Origin: Nocardia terpenica | GTDB lineage: Bacteria > Actinomycetota > Actinomycetes > Mycobacteriales > Mycobacteriaceae | Direction of reading: 5' to 3' | Assembly: GCF_013186535.1 (NCBI RefSeq) | Contig: NZ_JABMCZ010000003.1 | Span: 1,240,001 to 1,304,000 of the forward strand | DNA: 64,000 nt | Notes under the pieces: generated by a model | What the model was told of the DNA's origin: nothing | Seen by the model: only the letters and a program-made list of their open reading frames with translations | Databases searched by the model: none | Translations under genes and position numbers: made by a program | Shown here: piece after piece, positions 41,488-50,187 of the stretch | Numbering within the stretch: position 1 is the first letter of the stretch | Layout of the letters: each line of letters begins with the position of its first letter

Positions 41488-41493
41488 TAGTGT
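41488..41493 (+). promoter_or_regulatory. -10 element TAGTGT of a leaderless promoter
   Basis: TAGTGT ends six bases before the ATG of the SelW-like gene. The 90 bases upstream are unusually AT-rich for this genome. Confidence 0.5.
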
Positions 41494-41499
41494 GCGGAC

Positions 41500-41772
41500 A
41501 TGCCACGAGTCGCGATCGAGTACTGCACCCAATGTCGCTGGTTACTCCGGGCGGCATGGATGGCCCAGGAATTGCTGAACACCTTCGCCACCGATTTGTC
41601 GGAGGTCGCACTGATTCCGGGTTCGGGCGGGATCTTCCGCATCACGCTCGACGGCGAACAGATCTGGGAACGCAAGTCCGACGGCGGGTTCCCCGAGATC
41701 ACGGTGCTCAAGCAACGGGTCCGCGATCGTATCGATCCCGAACGCGACCTCGGCCACGCCGATCGCGGCTGA
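41500..41772 (+). CDS. SelT/SelW/SelH (Rdx)-family thioredoxin-like protein
   Basis: The 90-residue protein has the short thioredoxin-like fold of the SelW group. RVAIEYCTQCRWLLRAAWMA has CxxC at residues 8-11, the position of the Cys-x-x-Sec redox centre in animal SelW. GGIFRITLDGEQIWERKSDG is the central beta hairpin, and FPEITVLKQRVRDRI is the last helix with the usual cis-Pro region. It is probably a cytoplasmic thiol redox protein. Confidence 0.9.
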   Translation: MPRVAIEYCTQCRWLLRAAWMAQELLNTFATDLSEVALIPGSGGIFRITLDGEQIWERKSDGGFPEITVLKQRVRDRIDPERDLGHADRG

Positions 41773-41818
41773 ACAGCGGTGTCGCCCAGTTATTCGCGCC
41801 GTCGGACATGATCTCGGA

Positions 41819-41842
41819 CGTACTCTCGTTACAGGGAGTACG
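41819..41842. promoter_or_regulatory. Candidate operator, inverted repeat CGTACTC/GAGTACG
   Basis: Seven-base arms with a ten-base centre lie 13-36 bases upstream of the carboxylesterase start and overlap the region between promoter and ribosome binding site. This position suits a repressor. Confidence 0.4.
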
Positions 41843-41854
41843 AGGAGGTGCGAG

Positions 41855-43432
41855 ATGAGCACTCAATTCTTCGAGGCGGCCCCGAGCGTGGACATGCTCG
41901 GCCCCGATCCGGTGGTTCGGACCAGCGCGGGTGATGTGCGTGGACTCCGCGACGGAGCGATCAACGTGTGGCGCAGCATCCCCTACGCCGCCGCCCCGGC
42001 AGGTCCCCGGCGGTTCCGGCCGCCGCAGCCGCCCGCCCCGTGGGACGGTGTGCGCGACTGCACCGAGTTCGGCGAGATCGCCCCGCAGACCATGGGGAAC
42101 ATGGTCCCGATCGACTCCGGCCTGCGGATGGGCGAGGACTGCCTGTGGGTGAACGTCTGGGCGCCCACCGCCGCCACCTCCGGCGAACCGCGCCCGGTCA
42201 TGGTGTGGCTGCACGGCGGCGCGTACTGCCTCGGCACCGCCGCCCAGGGCATCTACGACGGCCGCAAGCTCGCCGAGACCGGCGGTGTCGTGATCGTCGG
42301 CGTGAACTACCGGCTGGGCGCGCTGGGCTTTCTGGACCTGTCCTCGCTGGGCCACGACTTCGTGCCCAATCTCGGCCTGCACGACCAGATCGCCGCCCTG
42401 GAGTGGGTGCGCGACAATATCTCCGCCTTCGGCGGCGATCCCGGCAATGTCACCGTCTTCGGCGAATCCTCCGGCGCCGGATGCGTGACCGCGCTGCTCA
42501 CCTCGCCCCGGGCGGCCGGGCTGTTCCACCGCGCCATCGCCCAGAGCCCGCCCGCCACCACGGTTTTCGGGCAGGACCGCGCGGCCGGTGTGGCGCGGCG
42601 GTTCCTGGAGCTGATGGATCTGCCCGCCGAGCGCGCGAGCGAACTGCTGGAGTGCCCGATCGAGCGGATCGTCGACGCCGCGGGCATCCTGCTCGACGAG
42701 GTCCCGCTGCAGTCGCCGGGCCGGCTGGCCGCCGCCCCGGTCGTGGACGGCGACCTGCTGCCCGCCTATCCGGCCGACCGCTTCCAGCAGGGCCGCTCCC
42801 ATCGGGTGCCGTTGATCATCGGCACCAACAAGGACGAGGCCTCGCTGTTCCGGGTGTTCCGCTCGCCGATCATGCCGGTGACCCCGGACGCGGTGAACGC
42901 CATGCTCAACGCCGTCGCCGCCGACCATCCGGACCTGCCCGCCGAGCGGATCGCCGAGATCACCTCCGCCTACCCGGATCTGGACAAGACCCGCGGCGCG
43001 CTGGCCATGTCCACCGACGCCGCGTTCCGGATGCCCGCGCACTGGGTGGCCGACGCGCACTCCCGGCACACCCGCACCTGGATGTACCGGTTCGACCAGG
43101 CCACCCCGATGCTCAAGGCGGCCCGGGTCGGCGCCGGGCACGCCACCGAACTGCCCTACGTCTTCGGCAATTTCGGCTCCTTCGACCACGACCCCACGTT
43201 CTGGCTGGGCGGTCGCAAGGCGGCGATGGAGGTGTCGGGGCGGATGATGCGGCGCTGGCTGGCCTTCGCCGAGCACGGCGTGCCCGCGGCCCTGGACGGC
43301 TCCAAACACTGGGCGCCCTACCGCGAATCCACCCGCACCACACTGGTCGTCGACGCGACCGACCACATCGTCGACGACCCGGACCGCGAACTGCACCACG
43401 CCTGGGGCGACCGCGTCGTCGGCTTCAGCTGA
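41855..43432 (+). CDS. Type B carboxylesterase/lipase
   Basis: The alpha/beta hydrolase of 525 residues belongs to the cholinesterase-like (COesterase) family. GEDCLWVNVWAP and VMVWLHGGAY form the oxyanion-hole region. The nucleophile lies in FGESSGAG at about residues 204-211, and GTNKDEASLF and AGHATELPYVFGNF contain the acidic residue and His of the triad. It hydrolyses carboxylic esters, possibly a xenobiotic or a lipid. AGGAGG stands six bases before the ATG. The inverted repeat upstream suggests substrate-controlled expression. No signal peptide is evident. Confidence 0.92.
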   Translation: MSTQFFEAAPSVDMLGPDPVVRTSAGDVRGLRDGAINVWRSIPYAAAPAGPRRFRPPQPPAPWDGVRDCTEFGEIAPQTMGNMVPIDSGLRMGEDCLWVNVWAPTAATSGEPRPVMVWLHGGAYCLGTAAQGIYDGRKLAETGGVVIVGVNYRLGALGFLDLSSLGHDFVPNLGLHDQIAALEWVRDNISAFGGDPGNVTVFGESSGAGCVTALLTSPRAAGLFHRAIAQSPPATTVFGQDRAAGVARRFLELMDLPAERASELLECPIERIVDAAGILLDEVPLQSPGRLAAAPVVDGDLLPAYPADRFQQGRSHRVPLIIGTNKDEASLFRVFRSPIMPVTPDAVNAMLNAVAADHPDLPAERIAEITSAYPDLDKTRGALAMSTDAAFRMPAHWVADAHSRHTRTWMYRFDQATPMLKAARVGAGHATELPYVFGNFGSFDHDPTFWLGGRKAAMEVSGRMMRRWLAFAEHGVPAALDGSKHWAPYRESTRTTLVVDATDHIVDDPDRELHHAWGDRVVGFS

Positions 43433-43435
43433 GGA

Positions 43436-44734
43436 TTACACGCCCGCCGTCTGCTCGGCCCTGGTGCCCAACCGAACAGGCAGGCTGCTGTAGCCGTGCA
43501 GGGTGAACAGCGGGCGGCGCCGCGGCGGCGCGGCCAGTTGCAGATTCGGGAAGCGCTCGAACAGTTTCCGCAGCGCGTACGCGGCCTCCATCCGGGCCAG
43601 GCTGGCGCCCAGGCAGGCGTGGATGCCGGTGGAGAAGGTCAGGTGCTCCTTGGCATTCGGGCGGGTGACGTCGAAGCGGTCCGGATCCTCGAACACCCGG
43701 GGATCGCGGTTGGCCCCGGCCAGCGACAGCACGACCGTGGCTCCCGGGCGCAGCCGCCTGCCGTCGATCTCGACCTCCTCCGCCGCGACGCGCGCGGTGG
43801 TCTGCACCGGTGCGTCGTAGCGCAGTACCTCCTCGACCACGTTCGGCCACAGGTCGGGCTCGGCCAGCACCCGCTCCAACTGGTCGCGATGGTTCACCAG
43901 TTGCACCACGCCGTTGCCGATCAGATTCACCGTGGTCTCGAAACCGGCGCCCATCAGCAGGCTCGCCGACGCCTTCAGCGCCCGGTCGTCGAGGTCGCCC
44001 GCGGTCACCAGGCTGGACAGGATGTCCTCGCCGGGCTCGCGGCGCAGCCGGGCGATGTGGTCGTCGAGGTAGTGGTCCATCTCCACCATGGACTCGACGG
44101 CCTGGCGGAACGACCGCCAGTCGATGCCGATGTCCAGCAGCGGTGTCATGGCGTCGCCCCAGCCCAGGAAGCGATCCCGCGCGCTGTCGGGGAAGCCCAG
44201 CATCTCGGAGATGATCGCGATGGGCACCTGGGAGGCGAAGTCGGACACCAGATCCGCCGATCCGCCGGACGGCAGCGCGTCCAGCAGTTCCTCGGTGACC
44301 GATTCGACGCGCTCGCGCAGTCGCGCGATGGCGCGCGGGGTGAACGCCGAGGCTACCGGCTTGCGCATGCGGGTGTGCTCGGGCGGATCGATCACCAGCA
44401 TGGACGGCGGTTCCACCGGATTCGGCGGCAGATTCGCGTCGGTGAGCCGCAGCAGCGGCCGCGGGATCTGCATGCTCTCGACGGCTCGCACGCCCAATCG
44501 GTTGTCGCGCAGGATGGTCCGGACCAGATCGTGGTCGGCGGTCGCGAAGGCGAACGCGAACCGCCCCATCCGGCCCCGCGCCCGGATCGCCTCGATCAGC
44601 GGATACGGGTCGTGCAGTCCGCCCTCGGAGCACATCAGCCGGGCGAGCTGATCCCCGCGCCGGGCATAGGCTTTCATGGCCAGCCTCGGCACGCCCTGCG
44701 CCGACAGCCAGTGGAACCAGTACTGCGGCTTCAT
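43436..44734 (-). CDS. Cytochrome P450
   Basis: This P450 of 432 residues has the I-helix oxygen-binding groove SLLMGAGFETTVNL, the K-helix ExxR in EEVLRYDAPV and the heme-ligand loop FSTGIHACLGASLARME with the cysteine thiolate. There is no membrane anchor, so it is a soluble class I enzyme needing separate ferredoxin and reductase, neither of which is adjacent. I chose the ATG at 44734 (GGGGGTGG upstream) over the one four codons earlier. The substrate is unknown. Two overlapping palindromes lie upstream. Confidence 0.93.
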   Translation of the reverse strand: MKPQYWFHWLSAQGVPRLAMKAYARRGDQLARLMCSEGGLHDPYPLIEAIRARGRMGRFAFAFATADHDLVRTILRDNRLGVRAVESMQIPRPLLRLTDANLPPNPVEPPSMLVIDPPEHTRMRKPVASAFTPRAIARLRERVESVTEELLDALPSGGSADLVSDFASQVPIAIISEMLGFPDSARDRFLGWGDAMTPLLDIGIDWRSFRQAVESMVEMDHYLDDHIARLRREPGEDILSSLVTAGDLDDRALKASASLLMGAGFETTVNLIGNGVVQLVNHRDQLERVLAEPDLWPNVVEEVLRYDAPVQTTARVAAEEVEIDGRRLRPGATVVLSLAGANRDPRVFEDPDRFDVTRPNAKEHLTFSTGIHACLGASLARMEAAYALRKLFERFPNLQLAAPPRRRPLFTLHGYSSLPVRLGTRAEQTAGV

Positions 44735-44782
44735 CGCCACCCCCAATCGTCGATCGGATCTGTCTCCACGGTACGGACCCGC

Positions 44783-44814
44783 GTTCCGGTCGGGAACGTC
44801 CTACGGTCGGACGT
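44783..44814. promoter_or_regulatory. Overlapping palindromes upstream of the P450 gene
   Basis: GTTCC-N5-GGAAC (44783-44797) overlaps ACGTCC-N7-GGACGT (44796-44814). They lie 50-80 bases upstream of the P450 start. Either or both could bind a dimeric regulator. The region is also downstream of the TIGR03089 gene. Confidence 0.3.
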
Positions 44815-44844
44815 GCGCGACCTGCCGGGGTAGGACAGGCGAGA

Positions 44845-45564
44845 TCACGGTCGGCGGGTGATGGTGACGCGCTCGGTGGCGATGCGGCGGTCGCGGGCGG
44901 CGGGGTCGGGATGGGCGACCTGCACCAGCGAGGCGCCCGCGGCGTAGACCGCGACCAGGCCGTCGATCAGCTCGTCCGGGGTGTCCCACGACGCCTCCGA
45001 CAGCACCCGGTCCGACTCCGAGAAGCCCTGGCGGGCGGCGGATTTGCGGGCCTGCCCCAGCACGTCGGCGACTGCCAGCCCGTCCAGGGCCGCGCCCGCG
45101 CCGCCGGGCAGGAACCGATCGCCGTGCGCGCGCACCGCGGTCGCGAAGTCGGTGATGCCGACCGGCAGATCCGGTACCGGCATGCCGAGCGGGTCCAGCG
45201 ACAGCGCCGCCACCTCCGCGACCTCGGCGACCTCGTCGATGCGCTCGGCCGTGGCCAGCGCCAGCTCGGCGTCGTCGTCGGCGCGCAGCACCACCTCGGT
45301 CCCGGCCCACCAGCAGCCCAGCAGGACCGCCGCGGTCTGCCAGTGCGCGGGCAGCAGCACCGCCACCCGCGCGCCCGGCGTCAGCCCGAATTCGTCGCGA
45401 ATCAGGTTGGCGGTCTTGGCCGCCCAGTTGGCCAGGGTGAGCGCGGACAGCTCGATGCGGGCGCCGGTGGCGTCGTCGTAGTAGGTGATGCGCGGGCCCG
45501 CCGGGTCGCGGGTGAGCAGGGGGTCGAGCAGCGCCTCGGTGACGGTCGTATTCAGTTCACGCAT
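44845..45564 (-). CDS. TIGR03089-family protein (truncated AMP-binding-like)
   Basis: This 239-residue protein resembles the N-terminal part of acyl-CoA synthetases (ITYYDDATGARIELSALTLA, NWAAKTANLIRDEFGL, GARVAVLLPAHWQTAAVLLG) but lacks the ATP-binding core, so catalysis is unlikely. The family is restricted to actinobacteria and sits beside LCP genes, as Rv3268 does in M. tuberculosis. Its first 13 bases overlap the end of the LCP gene. A supporting role in cell-wall assembly is inferred from this conserved position only. Confidence 0.88.
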   Translation of the reverse strand: MRELNTTVTEALLDPLLTRDPAGPRITYYDDATGARIELSALTLANWAAKTANLIRDEFGLTPGARVAVLLPAHWQTAAVLLGCWWAGTEVVLRADDDAELALATAERIDEVAEVAEVAALSLDPLGMPVPDLPVGITDFATAVRAHGDRFLPGGAGAALDGLAVADVLGQARKSAARQGFSESDRVLSEASWDTPDELIDGLVAVYAAGASLVQVAHPDPAARDRRIATERVTITRRP

Positions 45565-47099
45565 TTCGGTCCGTTCTGGCCGGCATCGATGGGGGGTGCG
45601 GGCGGCACCGGGGTGGCCGTGGACGAGGTCCCGGAGGGATCGAACAGGCTCCCCGCCGCCGAGCCCGGACCAGAGTAGTCACCCGCCAGCACCACGCGCA
45701 CCGCCCCCGGTGGCAGCCCGTCCTCGGCGAGCACCGGGAGCCCGCCCAGCGCCTCGGCCACCGCCCTGGCCTTCGGATCGGAGCTGTCGGCGGCCAGCAC
45801 CCGGCTGCTCTGCACGCTGCCGCCGATCCAGTTGTCCACCGTGCCGGTGTGGAAACCCTTGCCCGCCAGGGCCTGTGCCACCTGTCCGGCCAGCCCGGCC
45901 ACGCCACCGGCGTTGTACACGTCGGCGGTGACCGTCGCCGGATCCACCGCCTTCGGATCGGCGGGCCGATCGGAGACCATCGCGGCCACATAGGATTTCA
46001 CCGCCTGCGGGTCCACCCGCACGACCGACTCGCCGTCGGCGGTGGTGCCGTTGATGTCCTTCACCGGGATGGTCTCGAACCGCACCTGACCGCCGGACAG
46101 GTCCTGCAGCTCGTGCAGGAACGACACCACGTCCCAGCCGTCGTCGAGCACGATGGTGCGGCCGACCGCGTCCGAGAGTTGGCTCAGCTTGGCGGGATTG
46201 GCCAGCGTCCGCGCGCTCAGCGCCTGGTGCACCAGCGACGCCATGTACACCTGCTGGCGCACGATCCGGTCCAGGTCGCCGCGCGGCAGCTGGTGGCGCT
46301 GGCGCACGAAACTCAATGCCTGCGCGCCGTCGAGGCGCTGCTGTCCGGCGGGGAAGTCCGCGCCCGACAGCGGCTCGTTCACCGGATTGTTCAGGCATAC
46401 GTCCACGCCGCCGACGGCATCGGTGAGCAGCACGAAACCGAGCAGCCCGACCTCGGCGTAGTGGTCGACGGTGATGCCGGTCAGATCGCCCACGGTCTTG
46501 ATCAGCGCCTGCCGCCCCGCCTGGGTGGACCGCCGCTCGGCCTCGTCGGCGGAGACGCCCTGCGCGACCAGCCGCTGCCGGGTCAGCTCCTTGGTGGAGC
46601 CGTAGGCCGAATTGATCTTGCCCATGCCGATGCCGGGAATGTCGACGTAGGAGTCGCGCGGGATGGAGATGGCGGTGGCGGACCGGCCGTTGTCGGGAAC
46701 CCGGATCAGCACGATGGTGTCGGTGTTCGTGCCGACCTCGTCGCCCGCGTGCAGCATGGCGCGCTCGTCGGCGGTGAGTGGATTGCCGTGCGCGTCGGTG
46801 CGGCTGTCGACGCCGACCATGAGGATGTCGGTGGCGCCGTCGTCGGTGCCGCCCAGCCCGAGATTGCCGATGCGCTGGATGCCGGAGATCACCGCATCCA
46901 CACTGTGCCAACCGAATCCGGTGGCGACGAACACCACGATCGCGGCCAGCGCGGCGAACACCCGGGCGGGGCGACGGGTATCGGTGCGGACGGGGCGCGA
47001 CCAGGAGGCGGGGCGCGGGCCGGGCAGGCCCGCGTGCGGCGGCCGCGCGCTCGTGCCGCGCGATCGTCTCGGCGCCGATGCCTTCCTGCCCTGCGGCAA
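45552..47099 (-). CDS. LytR-CpsA-Psr (LCP) phosphotransferase, Rv3267-like
   Basis: This protein of 515 residues has a basic cytoplasmic tail, one membrane helix (FAALAAIVVFVATGFGWHS, about 47-65), an extracellular LCP domain (ILMVGVDSR, SIPRDSYVDIPGIGMGKINS, LSFVRQRHQLPRGDLDRI with the catalytic Arg/Asp residues) and a C-terminal LytR_C domain (VYNAGGVAGLAGQVAQALA). Rv3267 (Lcp1) attaches arabinogalactan to peptidoglycan, and the neighbours here make the same linker, so this is the likely ligase. The start is a TTG preceded by AAAGGA. It is divergent from rmlD. Confidence 0.93.
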   Translation of the reverse strand: MPQGRKASAPRRSRGTSARPPHAGLPGPRPASWSRPVRTDTRRPARVFAALAAIVVFVATGFGWHSVDAVISGIQRIGNLGLGGTDDGATDILMVGVDSRTDAHGNPLTADERAMLHAGDEVGTNTDTIVLIRVPDNGRSATAISIPRDSYVDIPGIGMGKINSAYGSTKELTRQRLVAQGVSADEAERRSTQAGRQALIKTVGDLTGITVDHYAEVGLLGFVLLTDAVGGVDVCLNNPVNEPLSGADFPAGQQRLDGAQALSFVRQRHQLPRGDLDRIVRQQVYMASLVHQALSARTLANPAKLSQLSDAVGRTIVLDDGWDVVSFLHELQDLSGGQVRFETIPVKDINGTTADGESVVRVDPQAVKSYVAAMVSDRPADPKAVDPATVTADVYNAGGVAGLAGQVAQALAGKGFHTGTVDNWIGGSVQSSRVLAADSSDPKARAVAEALGGLPVLAEDGLPPGAVRVVLAGDYSGPGSAAGSLFDPSGTSSTATPVPPAPPIDAGQNGPKCVN

Positions 47100-47239
47100 C
47101 TACATAATCCTTTCGTGCCGGAGATCCCCACCCCGCCCGTCGGCTCCATTGTCGTCCGGAACCCTCCGCAACGAGGCTAGCCAACGTGCCCGCGCGCACG
47201 GCTCATCCGCTGCTGACGCGGCGTGCCAGACTAGCCGGT

Positions 47240-48109
47240 GTGAATTCCGCACCCGTGCCCGCGCCGCGGCTGGTCGTCACCGGGGCCGGTGGGCAGCTCG
47301 GTGTCGCCCTGTCCGCACACGCTCCCGACGCGCTCGCGCTGACCCGACGAGACCTGGACATCACCGACGCGGATGCGGTGCGCGCCCTGCTGCGGCCGGG
47401 CGATGTGGTGATCAACTGCGGCGCCTACACCGCGGTCGACGCGGCCGAGACCGACGCGGCCGCGGCGTTCGCCGTCAACGAGACCGCCCCCGCCCGGCTG
47501 GCCGCGGCGTGTAATGCGGTCGGCGCCAACCTGATTCACCTGTCCACCGACTACGTCTTCGACGGCGCGGGCACCCGCCCGTACGAACCCGACGACCCGG
47601 CCGAGCCCACCACGGTCTACGGGCGCTCGAAGCTGGCCGGTGAGCGGGCGGTGCTGCACTGCTCGCCCGCGGCGCACGTCGTGCGCACCGGCTGGCTCTA
47701 CACCGGTGACCAGCGCGATTTCGTCGCCACCATGCGCCGCCTGGAGCGCGAGCGCGACACCGTCTCCGTGGTCGCCGACCAGATCGGCTCGCCGACCTAC
47801 GCCCACGACCTGGCCGCCGGGCTGCTGGAACTGGCCGGGCGGGTGGTCGCGACCGACGCCGTGCCACCCGTGCTGCACGCGGGCAATTCCGGCCAGACGA
47901 CCTGGTTCGAATTCGCCCGCGCCGTGTTCGCGGGACTGGGCGCGGACCCGACGCGGGTGCGGCCCTGCACGAGCGCCGAGTACCCGACTCCCACACGGCG
48001 CCCGCCGTATTCGGTGCTGTCCGGCCGTGCCTGGGCGGCGGCGGGGCTGACGCCGCTGCGGCATTGGCGCCCCGCACTCGACGACGCGCTGCGCCGCCTC
48101 GACCGCTAG
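47240..48109 (+). CDS. rmlD: dTDP-4-dehydrorhamnose reductase
   Basis: The 289-residue short-chain dehydrogenase catalyses the last step of dTDP-L-rhamnose synthesis. RLVVTGAGGQLGVAL is the NAD(P)H motif, HLSTDYVFDG and TVYGRSKLAGE contain the catalytic Thr/Tyr/Lys, and WLYTG and DQIGSPTY follow the family order. I chose GTG 47240; CAGACT seven bases upstream looks like a leaderless -10 box. An upstream start at 47186 is possible. The rhamnose made here is used by WbbL, encoded next. Confidence 0.92.
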   Translation: MNSAPVPAPRLVVTGAGGQLGVALSAHAPDALALTRRDLDITDADAVRALLRPGDVVINCGAYTAVDAAETDAAAAFAVNETAPARLAAACNAVGANLIHLSTDYVFDGAGTRPYEPDDPAEPTTVYGRSKLAGERAVLHCSPAAHVVRTGWLYTGDQRDFVATMRRLERERDTVSVVADQIGSPTYAHDLAAGLLELAGRVVATDAVPPVLHAGNSGQTTWFEFARAVFAGLGADPTRVRPCTSAEYPTPTRRPPYSVLSGRAWAAAGLTPLRHWRPALDDALRRLDR

Positions 48110-48112
48110 GCT
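48107..48112 (+). promoter_or_regulatory. -10 element TAGGCT of a leaderless promoter
   Basis: TAGGCT overlaps the rmlD stop codon and lies seven bases before the wbbL GTG, so wbbL may be transcribed from its own internal start as well as from rmlD. Confidence 0.5.
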
Positions 48113-48119
48113 GCACCGG

Positions 48120-49028
48120 GTGAGCGCTTCGGATACCGGCGAATCAACCCAGTCGAAGACCCAGCTGGCCGTCATCACGGTGACCTACTCACCGGGCGAG
48201 CACCTCGAACACTTCATCGGCACGCTCGCCACCGCCACCGATGAGAAACCGCAGGTCATCCTGGCCGACAACGGGTCGACCGACGGGACGCCGGAGCTGG
48301 CGGCCGAATCCAACGAGCATGTCCGGCTGCTCCGGACCGGCGGCAATATCGGCTACGGCGGCGCGATCAATCGCGCGGTCGCCGAGGTCGATCCGGAGAT
48401 CGAGTTCGTGGTCATCGCCAACCCTGACGTGCGCTGGGGCACCGATTCGATCGATCAGCTGCTCGCCGCCGCCCGGCGCTGGCCGCGCGCGGGCGCGCTC
48501 GGCCCGCTCATCCACGAGCCCGACGGCAGCGTCTACCCGTCCGCGCGCCGGGTGCCGGGCCTGCTCGACGGCGCGGGCCACGCCATCCTCGGCACGATCT
48601 GGCCCGCCAACCCGTGGACCACGCGGTACCGGCAGGAGAACGCGGAGATCGCCGAGCGGACCGTCGGCTGGCTGTCCGGCTCCTGCCTGCTGGTGCGCCG
48701 CGCCGCCTTCGACGCCATCGACGGATTCGACTCCCGTTACTTCATGTATATGGAAGATGTCGACTTCGGTGACCGACTGGGCAAGGCGGGCTGGCACAAT
48801 GTATTTGTGCCGTCGGCGCAGGTCACGCACGCCAAGGGCCATGCGGCGGGCCGTCACCCCGAGACCATGCTGCCCGCCCATCACGCGTCCGCGTACCGTT
48901 TTCAGGCCGACCGGCATCCGCACTGGTGGCAGGCACCGCTGCGGGTGGCATTGCGCGCCGGACTTGCCATCCGCTGCAGGCTTGCGGTTCGATCTGCGCT
49001 GCGTGAGCGCGACCGCGCGGCGCTGTAG
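48120..49028 (+). CDS. wbbL: Rhamnosyltransferase WbbL (GT2), arabinogalactan linker
   Basis: This glycosyltransferase of 302 residues has a GT-A fold. AVITVTYSPGEHLEHFI begins it, ADNGSTDGTPELAAES binds the nucleotide, VVIANPDVRW is the DXD-like position, and SRYFMYMEDVDFGDRLG holds the catalytic-base region. In mycobacteria WbbL moves rhamnose from dTDP-rhamnose to decaprenyl-diphospho-GlcNAc, forming the linker between peptidoglycan and arabinogalactan. Position between rmlD and manC supports this. It starts at GTG with no Shine-Dalgarno sequence. Confidence 0.92.
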   Translation: MSASDTGESTQSKTQLAVITVTYSPGEHLEHFIGTLATATDEKPQVILADNGSTDGTPELAAESNEHVRLLRTGGNIGYGGAINRAVAEVDPEIEFVVIANPDVRWGTDSIDQLLAAARRWPRAGALGPLIHEPDGSVYPSARRVPGLLDGAGHAILGTIWPANPWTTRYRQENAEIAERTVGWLSGSCLLVRRAAFDAIDGFDSRYFMYMEDVDFGDRLGKAGWHNVFVPSAQVTHAKGHAAGRHPETMLPAHHASAYRFQADRHPHWWQAPLRVALRAGLAIRCRLAVRSALRERDRAAL

Positions 49029-49055
49029 TAGCTCGACGACGTACAGGGGAGAGTG

Positions 49056-50135
49056 ATGGCCGACAACGCGTCCACGGATGCCGTGATCCTGGTGGGTGGG
49101 CAGGGCACACGGCTACGGCCGCTGACCCTGTCGGCGCCCAAGCCGATGCTGCCGGTCGCGGGTCTGCCGTTTCTCCATCACCTGCTCGCGCGCATCGCCG
49201 ACGCGGGCATCACGCACGTGGTGCTGGGCACCTCGTTCCGGGCCGAGGTGTTCGAGGAGCACTTCGGCGACGGCGCCGAGCTGGGCCTCGACATCGAGTA
49301 CGTGACCGAGACCGACCCGCTGGGCACCGGCGGCGGCATCCGCAACGTGCTGCCCCGGCTGCGCGCCGACACCGTGCTGGTGTTCAACGGCGACGTGCTC
49401 GGCGGCACCGACCTGGGCGCGGTGCTCGACACCCACGCCGCCACCAATGCCGACGTGACCCTGCACCTGGTCCGGGTGAGCGATCCGCGCGCGTTCGGCT
49501 GCGTGCCCACCGACGAGAACGGCCGGGTCACAGCGTTTTTGGAGAAGACCCAGGACCCGCCGACCGATCAGATCAACGCCGGGTGCTACGTGTTCCGGCG
49601 CGAGTACATCGAGAAGATCCCGAGCGGCCGCCCGGTATCGGTGGAGCGCGAGGTGTTCCCGTCGCTGCTCGCCGAGGGCGCGCACATCCAGGGCCATGTC
49701 GACACCTCGTACTGGCGCGATATGGGCACCCCCGAGGACTTCGTCCGCGGATCGGCGGACCTGGTGCGCGGCATCGCACCCTCGCCCGCGCTGCCGGGCC
49801 AGCGCGGCGAATCGCTGGTCCACGCCGGAGCCGGGGTTGCGCCGGGCGCCCTGCTGATCGGCGGCACGGTGGTCGGCCGCGGCGCCGAGGTCGGGGCGGG
49901 CGCCCGCCTCGACGGCGCGGTCCTCTTCGACGGCGCCCGCGTCGACGCCGGCGCCACGGTCGAACGCTCGATCATCGGCTTCGGCGCCCACATCGGCCCC
50001 CGCGCCCTGGTCCGCGACGCCGTCATCGGCGATGGCGCGAACGTCGGCGCCCGCTGCGAACTACTACGCGGCGCCCGAGTGTGGCCGGGAGTGGACCTCC
50101 CGGACGGCGGCATCAGATTCTCGACGGACGTGTAG
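49056..50135 (+). CDS. manC: Mannose-1-phosphate guanylyltransferase (GDP-mannose synthase)
   Basis: The 359-residue nucleotidyltransferase has GGQGTRLRPLT and APKPMLPV as nucleotide-binding and catalytic loops and VFNGDVLGGTDLG as the metal site. A C-terminal left-handed beta helix follows (GALLIGGTVVGRGAEVGAGA and similar hexapeptides). It makes GDP-mannose for lipomannan, lipoarabinomannan and glycoproteins. The equivalent Rv3264c is called manB or manC by different authors. GGGGAGA stands just before the ATG. It follows wbbL by 27 bases. Confidence 0.88.
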   Translation: MADNASTDAVILVGGQGTRLRPLTLSAPKPMLPVAGLPFLHHLLARIADAGITHVVLGTSFRAEVFEEHFGDGAELGLDIEYVTETDPLGTGGGIRNVLPRLRADTVLVFNGDVLGGTDLGAVLDTHAATNADVTLHLVRVSDPRAFGCVPTDENGRVTAFLEKTQDPPTDQINAGCYVFRREYIEKIPSGRPVSVEREVFPSLLAEGAHIQGHVDTSYWRDMGTPEDFVRGSADLVRGIAPSPALPGQRGESLVHAGAGVAPGALLIGGTVVGRGAEVGAGARLDGAVLFDGARVDAGATVERSIIGFGAHIGPRALVRDAVIGDGANVGARCELLRGARVWPGVDLPDGGIRFSTDV

Positions 50136-50174
50136 GTTACGGTCGCCCCGCATCTCTCGGTGGCCTAGCGCTGC

Positions 50175-50180
50175 TAGGGT
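50175..50180 (+). promoter_or_regulatory. -10 element TAGGGT of a leaderless promoter
   Basis: TAGGGT is followed by seven bases and the GTG start of the TetR gene. Confidence 0.5.
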
Positions 50181-50187
50181 TTCGGGG

